The notes beneath the pieces are model-generated. The model did no database searches, was not told where the DNA came from, and saw only the letters and a program-made list of their open reading frames with translations. A DNA stretch of 64,000 nt from NCBI GenBank assembly GCA_029255685.2, contig CM055313.2:78284641-78348640 (forward strand), in the 5' to 3' direction. This DNA is from Silene conica (lineage: Eukaryota; Streptophyta; Magnoliopsida; Caryophyllales; Caryophyllaceae). This document shows positions 1 through 12,268 of this stretch, piece by piece. Position numbers and translations under genes: made by a program. How positions within the stretch are numbered: the first letter of the stretch is position 1; each line of letters starts with the position of its first letter.

Positions 1-666
1 TTTCATTATGTCTGTTCAATTGGGTTTTCTTTGTTTTTGGGAAAGTCAAACTATCTTTGATGAGCTTTATTGCTAAATTAGATTAAAAATGACATGGGTT
101 TCCTTTGATTTTGCTTGCTGTTGTTTAATTTGTGTTTTTTTTGGTAATTTGTATGATATAATGAGACTGTGAGAGGTCAAACAGTCATTCGTACTGGTCT
201 TGTACCAATCATTTGTTTATCTTTGATTAAAATACCGCTCACAAAGGATAAAAACGGACGGAGTATTAAGTTTCTTTCCTAATTAGATTATAACATACAT
301 GGGTTTTGCTTGATTTAGCATACTGTTGTTTATTTGTTAATTTTCATCCATGGTGATAGGACGAACAGTCGTTGATAAGATTTCGGGTTAATTACATTAA
401 AAATCGGCACTGGTTTGGGTTTATGTTACATGCTTTTATTTGATAATATTATGATATTTGAGGTCAATTAGATTGAAAAATGACCAATGTATCATGTACA
501 TAAGCTTATAAAGTCTCGACTTGATTATGTTCAATGAATATGGTTAATCTTGTGAGCTTCTCATAAACGGCTGTGTACAATTTAATTGCAATTTGTGTTT
601 TATATTTGCTATATTGTCTCACTTGCCAATTTCCTTTGTTAATCTTGTGAGCATCTCTGTTTTCAG
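1..666 (+). other. partial intron of the CNNM-like gene
   Basis: AT-rich sequence with no recognisable coding segment. It ends in an acceptor (TTTTCAG) directly before the first visible exon at 667, which starts in the second base of a codon, so at least one coding exon lies to the left of the window. The family's N-terminal segment is not present here. Confidence 0.7.
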
Positions 667-3600
667 CTGTTATTCTACCCGTTGTTAAGAAGCAGCATCA
701 GCTTCTTGTGACCTTGCTTTTGTGTAATGCTTGTGCGATGGAAGTAAGTAAGAGTAAATAAAAAGGAACTGCAACTGATATCAAAGCTAATTTGGGAGTA
801 TGTAATTGTGTTGTCATTGGTGAATATTTCGTTTCAGGCATTGCCTATATACTTGGACAAGCTTTTTCACCCTTTTGTTGCAGTAGTGCTCTCGGTCACT
901 TTTGTTTTAGCTTTTGGAGAGGTGAGTTGTGTTTCTCATCTTCTTCCATTATTAATCAGCTAAAATGATTTGCTGCATTGGTGACACGTTTTTTCTTGTC
1001 CCGTTTTGCCACCTTAGATTATCCCACAAGCTATTTGCTCAAAATATGGACTTGCTGTTGGTGCAAATTTTGTTTGGCTTGTGCGTATTCTGATGGTAGT
1101 TTGTTATCCCCTGGCTTATCCAATTGGAAAGGTAATCTAATTCTTAGCTTTATTGGTTGGTATGACATTGATGTTTGTGAGTAAGTCTCCTCTAAGACTG
1201 TCATATGAAAGTACTGTGAGAGACAAACTATAGAACACACCAACTAACAAAAAGAGAAGGAGAATAAGCGGGTGTCTGTTTAGGCTTCCTCGATTGCTCG
1301 GGCATGAAAAGTATTGTATGAAATTACGTACGAGACCAATTACTTTGAGTTTTTCGTTATGGGCCATACTTGTGTTTGATGGAACGCGTATGAACTGACA
1401 CTTACCAATCCATAAATCTCCTAGCGGAGATAGAAAGGTAAGTTTGCGTGACAAAAGAACAGGAAGGACTGTTATGCAAAAGATATATAATTTTGGATAG
1501 CTTTGAGCCTTTTGTCTCCAACATCCCAGCGTTTCGCTTTAATTTTTTTTTCTTTTAATTATTCTCTGTATTGAAGACATGTCTCTTTACTTGTGTCTGG
1601 ACCCCTATTCAAAATATTATCTTTAAGCTTCTTTTTAAATGTGCTCCATTAAGTCAGGTACTTGATGCTCTCCTTGGACATGATACTGCATTATTTAGGC
1701 GAGCGCAGTTGAAAGCCCTTGTTTCTATTCATAGTATGGAGGTAATTATTTGATTTCTTCAAAATTGCATTTAACTTGTTATGAAATTATCTGCTTCTAG
1801 TGGTGATCCATATATTGCTTTCTTGTTCGAAGTATTACTGTGCAACAATGCTTGCTATACTGAAAATCCTGATTTTGTTGCTAATTTGCTATTCTCGTTT
1901 AGGAAGGCAAGGGTGGTGAACTTACTCATGATGAGACAACGATAATCAGTGGGGCTTTGGATTTGACAGAGAAGGTTTATTTCAAGAATCTTGCCATGCT
2001 TCATTTCTCATCACATGTTTAGATCTTTCTTCTCACATACTTTGTGTGTTCAATGATTTATGTGATTTACAGACTGCCGAGGAAGCTATGACACCTATTG
2101 AATCAACATTTTCCTTGGATGTAAACTCCAAGTTGGACTGGTACCTCATTTTGATATCAATTACAGATACTTTATGAATTCATTATAAAATTCTGTGTAA
2201 TGTGTATGCTTTTTAAGGAGTAGAATTAGTTTTCAATACCTATATAGGTCTCTTATAGAGCGTCCTCCTTCCTATTCTAGTATGCTTTTTAAAGAGTAAA
2301 GAGTACTACACGAATTGCTTATGTTGATCATATTATTTATGTTGAGTCTCGCATGCTAGACTATCTGAAAGTCAATGAGTGGTGGTACACTGGTACTCAT
2401 TATCTTGGTTTGAAACTCGAGTAGCATTGTGATGCTAAGCCAGATTCGTATCACATTGTAATTGTCATAGTGGGTTACACACTTACACTAAACAAAATAT
2501 TGTCTTTTTCTGGTATATTACAGGGAAGCACTGGGAAAAGTTCTTGCACGAGGACATAGCCGAGTTCCTGTGTTTTCTGGAAACCCAAAAAATATCATCG
2601 GGCTATTGCTGGTGAGTCTGAAAATAGTTTTTTGGTATCTTGATATTTAAATCATGTTCAATGATTTGTTAAAATGAGTTTCTTGCCATATATATGCCTG
2701 TCTAGGTGAAAAGTCTTCTTACTGTGCGACCAGAAACTGAAACACCTGTAAGTGCAGTCTCTATCCGAAGAATTCCACGGTAAGCATAATGCATATTTTG
2801 TCACTTCATGTGTGAGTAATATTGAGTTAATAGTTATGATTTAAGTTGCGGAAGTTTTCAGGGTTCCAAGGGATATGCCTCTGTATGATATCTTGAATGA
2901 GTTCCAAAAGGGAAGCAGCCATATGGCTGCTGTAGTTAAGGTGAAACAGAAAAGCAAGAACATACAAAATGTCAGCAGTTTTGACTATATGCTCGCGAAT
3001 GTTGCTGGATCTTTGAATCCTGACCTTAAAGCCCCGCTGCTTCTTGAGCCTGACAGAGAATCAGGAAGTGTTGTGGTTGATCTCGATAAGCAGCTAAGAG
3101 CAATGAGCAGAAATAATCAAGTTCTCAGCAGAGTTGATGCCACTGAAAATGGCTTCCATGATGATTCTGAAGATGTTGAAGATGGTGAGGTAATAGGCAT
3201 TATCACGCTCGAGGACGTGTTTGAGGAACTTTTGCAGGTAAGATGTTTCCCTTATCATGTGTGGAGTTGATTTTATTGGTTCATAAATACCTTCATATTT
3301 ATGAATTTGTCTACCTGCACTTTTGCACCCATTTCTTCGACTCACTTTGTATAATTGGCCCACTTATGCTTTTACACCAGTTTTCTGTTCTTTAAATTTT
3401 GCGCCATCGCTACGAGTGGAATGTATTACAAATTAAGTGCCGGAGTTCAACATTTCCTTGTTCAGTCATTTAAGTAAATGAATAAGTAGCGTGCTCACTA
3501 TTCTAAGCCATTTTTTTTTAATCCATGTTCAGGAAGAGATTGTAGATGAAACAGATGTGTATATTGATGTGCATAAAAGGTAAGAAAGGAATAAAACCGC

Positions 3601-4405
3601 TGAAACATATTGGTTATTCTGCTGGGTGTTAGTGCGATCGCTAAGATGTACTGGTTCCTGTAGGATACGTGTTGCAGCTGCTGCTGTAGCTTCATCCATC
3701 GCCAGAGCTCCATCGTCCCGAAAGATTAGTGTACAGAAGATGGTAAGCTACTTGTATCTCTTATCATATAATATACTTGTAATTCCAGGTTTTCTGATAG
3801 AATTTCTGAGAGTTCAACAACATCGGAGCATTAATCCCAAAATGATTTGAGGTCACATGAATCGTCCTTTAAAAGTTAAAACCGTTATTAGTGAATAGAG
3901 TATAATCATTTCTCAGGAAGAGTTTCAGCACTAGAAGATGCTGTTTGTCAGCGTCGGACTAGAAATAAGTGACACGCTTAGATGGTGAGGGAAATCTTCC
4001 GTCTCTCGAAGTGAGGTGTTGACTGAAAAATTCGAATTTCAGTGACTTACTTAAAACATTGCCTATCGTCCTTGAAAAGCTACTTTCTGGAATTAGGGCG
4101 TCTTGGACTTTCAGAAAATTGTTTCAGAAAATTGTACAGGCCGCTGGAGGCACACGTGCCTCGAGGGCTCCACAATTATTGTTACTGCATCAAACATATG
4201 TTCTGTCTTATGTTCTTTTTCTCAATCTATTGAGGTACCGAGTATAATTATTTTAACTGTAGAACTAATCATTTGCCTTAAACCTGGCTTATAGGGAGAC
4301 CAAAATAGAGGCTACCAAAATCCAAAGGCGTCTAAGGAGAAGGAATCACCATCTTCTGCATCAAATGATCCTCAGAAACCTCTTCTGCCGAAAGAAAAGA
4401 GGTGA
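667..4405 (+). CDS. CNNM/DUF21 and CBS-domain membrane protein, 3' twelve exons
   Basis: Twelve exons with GT-AG borders and matching phases: 667-743, 838-921, 1018-1131, 1658-1741, 1903-1974, 2073-2140, 2524-2611, 2706-2779, 2862-3237, 3533-3579, 3664-3742 and 4295-4405 (TGA stop). The first three exons encode the hydrophobic DUF21/CNNM transmembrane domain ([42 protein letters not shown]). Next come the acidic-helix region ([18 protein letters not shown]) and a CBS pair: first half [20 protein letters not shown], second half [16 protein letters not shown] poorly conserved insert of about 90 residues lies between them, and the tail is basic and serine-rich. Plant members of this family resemble Arabidopsis At4g14240 and relatives, and are thought to act in membrane metal or magnesium transport. 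I see no frameshift or stop, so it is probably functional. The N-terminal exon(s) are outside the window. Confidence 0.93.
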
Positions 4406-5441
4406 GCTTTTACAAACCGCAGCAATCAGTTAATCACCATGTGCTTGGCTATCTGTTTCCAGCCAATTTGTTCACTGCGGAATTGTCACAAGACGAAGCA
4501 CGAGGTACATGTACAAAAGCAGCTGGATTGCCTTCACTTGTAGTAGGCAAGATTTACATGTAAAAAGGTAGCAGGTGCCAATTTCTGGGGAGATTTTAGA
4601 CTTATGTTTACGAAATTACAAATAATATGATTGGTGTTGCAAAGTGGAAGCAAAGAGTGCGGGAATTTTGTTTGTGCTTAATTTTGTGGCAATTTCGCCC
4701 AAATCAGTTTATGTTCAAATCTCGTCGACTAATTTTGCTTCGGCTATTACAGGCCTCTTCATTTTCATGTTAAATAGAGGGAGTGTGGAGTGTGGACACT
4801 CAAAATGCAATTCAACTTAACATCCATACATCTAGTTTAATCTATTTAACACAAATAATTTATGATCAAATAAATTATGTTTTATATGATTAATCTTTTA
4901 AACTTTGCAAGAAAATCTAATATTTTAGACTTCAATATTATTATAAACTCAACAATAATGATTAATTAAGTTAATCTTTGTTCAAACAATTAGTTTATTT
5001 GATTTAACAAAATTAAAATATAATTATCTCATATGCAAAATATCTAAGCATCTTGATATTAGCTTCATTTTGATATATGATCGGACTAGACCAAATAATT
5101 CAACTTCGGTCAGGTTCAGGACCGAAAGTTTTAGCTCTAACGCGTTGGGTCACATAATTATTTTTTGGTCTTTGGTCCAGTCCGGTCCGATCTTGGACCT
5201 ATGCTCACCTCTATTAAATACTACTCCCTCGGTTATGGTCACCTATTTCATTTATATTGTTTCGGTGGGGTTATTTGTTAACCTTTTTATATTGAAAATA
5301 TTTTTAAAAGTTAATTTGATCATTCACATATTCTCACTCAATAACAATGTGTATAAATGGTCTTTGCATGTTATCTTTTTTTTTTGTCAAATTAAAAATA
5401 AATAAATGATCGAGACGGGAGAAGGATACATCAAAATGAGA
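4406..5441. other. 3' UTR and intergenic DNA
   Basis: The first 200-300 bases are the likely 3' UTR of the CNNM-like gene. The rest is AT-rich. A weak Stowaway-like segment (ACTCCCTCGG near 5224, GACGGGAGAAGG near 5413) may be a decayed MITE. No coding sequence is visible. Confidence 0.5.
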
Positions 5442-6011
5442 ATTGTTATTGAAGTTTTTGCCAAAATGGTGCTCAAAACGGAACTATTTAACAAAATGGT
5501 GCTCATTTGAAACTAATTACCAAAAATGGTTCCACGTCATCATTTCGGATTTTTCTTTTTTTTTAAAAATTTCACAAACATGTCGCTGTCCGGGACAGCG
5601 ACCAGTTACTAAGCAAAATAGATAGAATTAGGTAGACAAACCTTCAAAAAATTGTCCTTTTGTATCTAGACGCTGAATGGGACAGCGACTAGTTAGAGAA
5701 ATTCCTGTTATGAGACCAATTTCTTACTTTTCTTGTATCTAAATTCCTGTCAAATGATGCATCCAGGCTGTAATAATGACTTAAATTTTACTGCACATAT
5801 TTAGGCCTACACCTATTTACACCTACATAGTAGGTAACAGTGGAGTACATTTTTGAAGGTCTCGTACAAATTGGTATCCAAAGTAAGAAATTTTTCCACT
5901 CTTCCCTTTCTCTCATACAAATCGCCCTTCCCTTACCTTCTTTCCTTTTGATTTTGTTGTTCAGTTTTCCAATTAAATCCAAATAATTAATTCCCCTTTT
6001 CACTTCAAGCA

Positions 6012-6303
6012 ATGGATTTCAAACACCAGATTGAATTATCATCTTCGGTTTCCGATTGCGAAAGCGGTATCACCGGTTCATCGTCCAACATCATCAGCTA
6101 CGTCTCGTATTCGACGTAAATAAATCTTCAACGAAGGCATGGCGGTGGAGATTGAGGAAGGAGAAAGGTCGTACGAGTTTATGGACAAGCTTCCCTTTTT
6201 ACCTCTGATGTCAATTTCTGTATATTGTGCTTTCGGAATCATGTACTCCTGGATTTGGCAACTTAAATTTATTCTCCTCAGCTTGATACCCAATTCAAGG
6301 TGA
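6012..6303 (+). pseudogene. gene fragment captured inside the Mutator-like element
   Basis: A pyrimidine-rich leader (about 5895-6010) precedes an ATG at 6012 that opens a 35-codon frame rich in Ser (begins MDFKHQIELSSS), stopping at 6119. A second frame, 6139-6303, gives 54 residues beginning MAVEIEEGERSYEF and containing a hydrophobic stretch. Leader plus short frames look like the first exon(s) of a host gene picked up by the transposon. I cannot name the source gene. There are no frames longer than this. Confidence 0.45.
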
Positions 6304-6457
6304 AATCTTTAAGTACGGAGTAAAAGAGGTTAGCAGTGAATGCCCATCATTCCATAAATAAGTTTTTTTCCTAGTTGGCTTTGGAGAAACATGGCGGAAG
6401 GGAAGGGAGAGAAGGAATGCAGGGAAGTAGGTAGTTTTAGCAAAAAAGTGTTTCTTC

Positions 6458-6488
6458 AACTAGTCGCTGTCTCAGACAGCGACTAGTT
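6458..6488. repeat. perfect 31-nt hairpin in the Mutator-like TIR
   Basis: 15-base arms (AACTAGTCGCTGTCT and its complement) around one unpaired base. A second hairpin with arms GTCGCTGTCC/GGACAGCGAC lies at 6545-6565, with its partner at 5582-5602 in the other TIR. A degenerate copy of the 31-mer lies at about 5666-5692. Thus each TIR holds two stem-loops with the same GTCGCTGTC core, about 80 bp apart. Confidence 0.85.
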
Positions 6489-6794
6489 ACAATGACAATT
6501 TTTTGAAGTTTTTTTCTGATTCCGTCTGTTTTGCTTAGTAACTGGTCGCTGTCCCGGACAGCGACACATGTTTGTGAAATTTTTTAAAAAAAAGGAAAAA
6601 TCCGAAATGATGACGTGGAACCATTTTTGGTAATTAGTTTCAAATGAGCACCATTTTGTTAAATAGTTCCGTTTTGAGCACCATTTTGGTAAAAACTTCA
6701 TTGTTATTCACGTATAATATTGAATAGAACAAATTTGGCTATCACTCTGTTTTAAAGCATGCTCGTAGCATAGCGATTGTTAATACAATAATAC

Positions 6795-8582
6795 CTAACG
6801 GCAAACTGGAACAACACAAAGTCGTCGAGCTTTCTCGATCGTGAATCCAAAATTTTCAGTCATGTCCATATTTTCAAGTATCCAGTCGAACTCATGAACG
6901 AGTGTGGCAAGCATCAGAGCAAATATCCGAATAGCCATTGGCATACCCGGACAAATACGACGACCAGTACCGACTACCGAATGGAAGCAACTCGAAATTT
7001 TGACCTTTAACATCGATATCTGATCCTAAAAACCGTTCAGGCTCAAACTTGGCTGGGGTATCCCAACTTCCAGGGTCTCTTCCGATGGCCCACACGTTAA
7101 GTAATACCATGGAGTTTGCAGGGATTGTGTACCCTAATACCTTTACATCCGAGTCGACTTTCCTCGGTACTGGAGGGTGTAATCGCATGGTTTCCTTGAT
7201 CACTGCCTGCAAATATGGTAGCTGAGTGATATGGCATTCTTCAACTGAATTTCCTTTTCCTACTGTTTCTTGAAACTCTGCTTGTAAGTTTTTTAGCTTG
7301 CTAGGATTGCGAATTAGTTCCGCCATTGCCCATTCTAAGGAGCTTGATGTTGTGTCTCATCCTGCAATAATTAATTCCTATACGAGGACAAAATAATTGA
7401 TAAGTCACTGAGCAATAATTTTTTTGCCTTACTCAAAGTGATGACGTGGACCAGTTTGCTATAACTAGTTTGAAACTGACCCCAAAAATCCGATTATTTT
7501 GCAAAATAATTCTATTTATCCAAAAAAAATTCATTGAACTAATAGCAAAAGTCAGAATTAGCAATAAATTTTGCGACTCGTTTGAAAAAACGGAACCAAA
7601 CAGTGCGACACCTATTGTCGCCAATTTGTGTTTTGACGACTGAAAATGGTGGGCAAGTACAATCACCCGTGTCATAATTGTAGACTAGGGGACGGAGATA
7701 ATGACTTACCAAGAACAGGTGAGGAATAGCTGGTGCCTCAATATACTCAGCGTCGTCTGGTTTCATGTCTAACAAAGCATCCAGTACATAATTCAGCAAG
7801 CACCTATTTCTCAACCGCTCTTCAATAATCACATTGAACACATCCAGTATCTTTTGGGCTGAAATACCCGTACGCTGTCTGATTCCTTGAAAATCCATCT
7901 TTTTCATAATTGGGAATATATCTGAAAGATTAGGCGTTCCCATTTCTTTGATTATCTCTCAAAACGTCTTTCGAAATGAGGTAGATACTTCCGATGCAGG
8001 ATCGCCTAAATCCAATGAACATAAAGTCGTTGACAGAATATTCAATACAACATTAAAACCTGCTTGCCCAATGTCTACCACTGTGCCCGTGTTTGCGCAA
8101 CTTTGTACATACGAGTAAAGGTCTTTCACCTTATTCTCTCGAATAACCTTGCTAGCGTCAAGTTTACGGGCAGAAAAAATGTGGGAGTTACAGATTTTTC
8201 GTAGATTTCTCCATTTTGGAGTTGGAGGAAGAAAGATGAGAGAATCTTCATGGTGATTGAGAGCATGAACTGCATCAATGACAGTCCTACTAGAGAAAGT
8301 AAGGTCATGTTTTCGTATGGCTTCTTTTACGACAGCGGCCGAAGAAAAAACGACAGTCGGAAGTTGGCCGAGTCTAAGAAACATGATAGGGCCATGAATC
8401 TTAGCAAGCTCAGCTTATGAAGTATGAAGTGAATGACCAACACTAAACAGGTTTCCAAAAATAGGAAGTGTTGGTGAAGGGCTTGGTGGTAATTTTCTTG
8501 TTTTTGAGCTTTTTTTGGTAAGAAAATGGATTGTCAATCCTATACTGCATAGAAATAATACGATGTTTACATAAAAATCCAT
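6795..8582 (-). pseudogene. CYP76-like cytochrome P450, broken copy 1
   Basis: Exon 1 is 8582-7710, intron 7709-7378, exon 2 7377-6795. The start ATG (8582) opens a hydrophobic membrane anchor followed by the Lys-rich and proline-rich hinge LPPSPSPTLPIFGNL. Family landmarks follow: PKWRNLRK, the I-helix (AG-DTT), KETMRLHPP (ExxR), FEPERF and a heme loop containing RRICPG. Breaks: TAA at 8417-8415 after the hinge (shared with copy 2); CGA changed to TGA at 7961-7959; TGA in the I-helix in place of the Thr of AGTDTT at 7359-7357; a 7-bp duplication near 6971-6985 that shifts frame just before the heme cysteine. Small in-frame losses occur near 7785 and in the ExxR segment. The intron is about 240 bp longer than in copy 2. 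Family assignment is from motif likeness to CYP76/CYP71-clan enzymes; the substrate is unknown. Confidence 0.88.
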
Positions 8583-8783
8583 AATGTTTGGTGTATAATT
8601 TTCTGTTTATGTTTCGTTTCTGATTCAGTATTTTATAATGGTGTGAAACGGTAATGAGACACAGCTCGTGGAAATGACGTTGATTGTCGAAGCAGAATTA
8701 AATAAAGGTTTGAATGAAAAATAGCTGGTGACAACTGACAAGCAAGTTTTAATTTAAGACGATAATCTAGTTGCTCTTGTATG

Positions 8784-9329
8784 CAGGGTTGAGTAAAAGC
8801 AGTATACGTATCGGTTTCGCAATTTCGAACGGTAATTGGCTTTTAAAATTTTTCATTTATTGACGTTGGTACTGCACCGTTTTAATTTGGTATATCGCTT
8901 TATTTTTAAATTCGGAAAACCGGATAAATCGCACTGGTTTGACACCGGTTTTACCAAGTAAGTTGTATACTTGTTTTCCTCTTAAAAACCCTTGTCTTAG
9001 TTTTTCAAAACTAAATTTCCTTAATTTAACTGATTTGGAAGAGGAGTATAGGGGAGACGTGTTGTGTGAGTTTAATGTGTAGTGGATTTTAGATTTTTAG
9101 GGTTTTAGTCTCTTAGATGATAAAGAATTTTAGCAACTTTTATTAAACCGGTTTAAAAATCGGTTTCCGGTTTTGGATTATTGAGAACCATATCCGCTCC
9201 GGTTCAACACTAAAAAAATCCGGTTCGGATACCGGATCCAGAAAAAAAAAACCGAATTTTTGGATTTCGTACGGTATTTGGTTCGGATTCGGTTCTTAAA
9301 TTCGAATCAACTTTTTTTGCTCAGCCCGA
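8784..9329. mobile_element. non-autonomous hAT-like element
   Basis: Ends CAGGGTTGAG and its near inverse CTCAGCCCGA, flanked by 8-bp near-repeats CTTGTATG (8776-8783) and CTTTTATG (9330-9337). The interior has many CGGTT motifs in both orientations (for example ACCGGTTTTACC, ATCCGGTTCGG), typical subterminal repeats of hAT elements. No coding capacity. Confidence 0.65.
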
Positions 9330-9568
9330 CTTTTATGTACGCCTTTTACTTAATCGTGTATTTTTTACAATAATATTTCCATAAAATACCCTTTTCCTTG
9401 AAAACAGAAAAATTAAACTCTCTCTCCCCACTTTTTTTTTTTTAATAAATTATCAATTATGCAACTTAATTCTTAAATTGAACAAGTAAATATTCTATTT
9501 TTATTAATTATACATCTTAATCATAGACATTTTTTTTTGTATCAAATTCATTGTTCCCTATAATTATA

Positions 9569-9881
9569 CTCCCTCTTATTCTATATTTTGTTCCCCTTTG
9601 TATTTGGCACAAATATTAAGGTGGAGAATAAAATAAGTGTAAAAAATTGGGTGGGGTTTGGTGATAGGAGAGAGAGATGAATAATTATGAATTAAATAAG
9701 AAATTGTGGTGCCAAAAGCATTAAAAAAGAATAAAGTATGAGTAAAAAAGTTGGGTGGGGTTTCATAATAGGAGAGAGAAATGAATAAAATAAGAATAAA
9801 AGTTTCCAAAATAGGAAAGAAGAAGAAAACCTGAATAATCCGTTTTAGGAAATAGGGAAGAAAATATGGAATAGGAGGGAG
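9569..9881. mobile_element. Stowaway-like MITE
   Basis: Inverted ends CTCCCTCTTATTCTATATTTT and the complementary AATATGGAATAGGAGGGAG, with a TA target duplication on both sides (9567-9568 and 9882-9883). 313 bp, no ORF. Confidence 0.75.
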
Positions 9882-9883
9882 TA

Positions 9884-10864
9884 TAATCTGAGGAGGGACT
9901 GGTTGGAAGAGGAAAGGGTAGTAGCTTGCCTGAACCTTGATTAAGAATAGGGATTAGGAGGATCCAAGTGATTACACGATAACAGATAGGGGCGAGTTAT
10001 TTTCATTGTAGGGGTTTAGTTGTTTGAGTAAATTTCTAAACAAACAATAAAATAACGGTTGGACGTAGGTCTCGAATTAAAGTCTGAACCAATTTTTTAA
10101 ATCTCGTTTGTTTATTTACTTTTACGTACTCAGTACTCTCGCTTAACTCGTTCGTATCTAAATATCATCAGCTGTGTGTCACAGTTCAGCATAGTGGGAC
10201 ATAAAACTTCAGATTCTCTGGTGAACTTATTCTTCATTAAATTTCTCAAGTATTGTACTCAATTTTTTTAAAAGGGACACTTAATTTACCCCCTCCTCCT
10301 CTTAAGTATTTATCGTTTGTAACTCTTCAAAACGTTTATTTATTACGAATTAGTTTTTTCGCAATTGTTTTTCCTGATTTCATCATATCTTATATAGCCG
10401 TAGTATCTTGATCTTGGTCATACTCCATACATTCATGTTTATCCTATAGCAAGTCAATAATGTAGTTCTTTAGTCTTGTTATCCATTAGAGTAATTCATT
10501 AAAGCATTGGACAACTCCTATATTATAATAGTAAGTCTTGCTTGCGACGGATCACTATTTATGACGGATATTTTGTGAGATAAAATGGATACAAAATGAG
10601 TAGTGGAGAAAGGGGATCACAGGAATAGTGTTGGAGAAAGAGAAAAAGTGAGTATTTTGTGAGAGAAAACGGTATCCGTCACAAGCTTGCGACGGATAGT
10701 GCCGTTGCAAATAAGAATTTGTGATATTATAAGTAGTGCATTCATGATCGTAACTTTATGTTAATGATGATGATTTGTCCGATGACACTAAAACATTCGA
10801 CGAAGTACGTACATGATGATTCATATGAATGTTATCCTTAAAAACATAATGAATGTTAGCTATG
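9884..10864. other. AT-rich intergenic DNA with a possible MITE
   Basis: No gene is seen. At about 10530-10725 a pair of imperfect inverted segments (TTGCTTGCGACGGATCACTA and GGATAGTGCCGTTGCAAATAA) suggests a small TIR element; its target duplication is unclear. Confidence 0.4.
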
Positions 10865-10873
10865 ATAAAATAA

Positions 10874-11419
10874 GGGATATTCTGCCGTGTATTCCCGAGT
10901 TTTTCGATATTCTATGGTGTATTTCTACATAATTATTGAAATTCTATGGCGTGCTCCTGAACTTTATATATTAGTCTATACCATAACCTTATTTATTAGT
11001 TTTGCTAACTTAGTTTCTTAATTGATCTATTAAATCGTTTATCATCTTGATAACCTAATCGATCATTTACTTATTAGTTTTCCGAATTGTCCATTAACTT
11101 ACCAAATAGTATACGAATCTAACTAAAATTCATTAAATCTCCATTATCATTTCATGGTTCATCACAGAGGTTTTTAATAATAATTTGTGCTTATTAAAAG
11201 TGATTTGTGAGACTGCTCATACAGAATGATGATACAATATTAATGAGCCAAAATAGATGTCAAAGTATGGTTGTTTGATAATACTTAAGTTAATGAATAA
11301 TTAAAAAGGTTATGATCCAGAAAGAATTAAGAAATCTAGGGGTATAATGTAGAATATAAAAAAAAGAAGGGTATAATATAGAAAACCAAAATACTTAGGG
11401 GTACACGGTAGAATATCCC
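10874..11419. mobile_element. Mutator-type MITE with 9-bp target duplication
   Basis: Imperfect inverted ends GGGATATTCTGCCGTGTA and TACACGGTAGAATATCCC, flanked by identical 9-mers ATAAAATAA (10865-10873 and 11420-11428). 546 bp with no transposase. The 9-bp duplication points to the Mutator superfamily. Confidence 0.8.
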
Positions 11420-11572
11420 ATAAAATAAAGTAGAACATGCAAACGGAACATGTCACATCCAAATGGAGGATAGACGAACTACTACTCGACAACACAAGAA
11501 AGATTTTATCATAACATCAATTTTAATAGGAGCAGCCCCTTACTTGGTTATAAACTAGTCAAATACTATTTC

Positions 11573-11830
11573 TCAACAATGTGGAACAATCTCACACGTG
11601 GGTTTATATATATCCCAACAGTACTTGTTATACCAGAAGGGAGGCGTGTAGCCGGCTTCACGAGGCAACCGTTGCGGAAGGTGCATGTAAATGTTATTCA
11701 TGTCGCCCATATGATCGTTGTTAAACGCCCAACGTTGTCCATCATCCCGAACTTGGTGGTTAAACTCTTCAATTACGGTTATGGATTTTAAGTTTATGAG
11801 ATCGATAGTCGAGAAAAAATAACGGGTCAA
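11573..11830 (-). other. possible unidentified gene fragment (85 codons)
   Basis: An open frame of 85 codons with better base composition (about 45 percent GC) than its AT-rich surroundings. The middle reads as a plausible globular protein (VRDDGQRWAFNNDHMGD, then a Pro/Trp-rich tail). No domain recognised. The start is uncertain and there is no visible splice context, so it may be a captured or decayed exon, or chance. Confidence 0.25.
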
Positions 11831-12268
11831 TTGAATATGCTAATAATAAATTACTACCCCATACCCAACAACAGGTGGATTATACAACCGATATATTACC
11901 ACCGGTTTTATAATTTCTGAGCAATATAATAATGTTTTTGAGTTTTGGTTTAAATATTAGGAGTATTTTTATAAAGTTTATGAGTTCATTTATTAAAATA
12001 TTAAGTTCAAAAATTTACAATAAAACTCAAAAGTATTACATTTACACTTAATTGAATTTTAGTTTTGACCAAAAAAAATAAAAGTAACTTAATTTTTTTA
12101 ATAAACTCAACAAAATACATATATGCTCAAAAACAAATAAAATTTGGGGTAATAAGCTAAGGAAAAATACTCATATGCTCAAAATACTGAAAGTATGAAA
12201 TAATACATCAATATATATTCCGTTTTCTCCATAATCGATACACATGTAAAACTTTAGTCTTTCAATCA

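Larger units (their letters stand above)
5451..6699. mobile_element. non-autonomous Mutator-like element with captured DNA
   Basis: Two inverted ends of about 250 bp (from 5451 rightwards and from 6699 leftwards) match almost base for base, starting GAAGTTTTTGCCAAAATGG. The element is flanked by a perfect 9-bp direct repeat, ATTGTTATT (5442-5450 and 6700-6708), the duplication size typical of Mutator-like elements. No transposase is present. The interior (about 5750-6400) is unlike the ends and looks like the 5' part of a plant gene, so this is a Pack-MULE candidate. Each long inverted repeat carries short hairpins. Confidence 0.88.

Noticed and set aside
7433-7675. Frames inside the intron of P450 copy 1
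   Set aside because: Intronic DNA. A GATGACGTGGACCAG stretch faintly recalls the Mutator-like TIR at 5.5 kb, but no second end or duplication was found.
10530-10725. Segment with GCGACGGAT inverted repeats as a firm MITE call
   Set aside because: Inverted ends are imperfect and no target duplication is clear, so it is only mentioned as possible.
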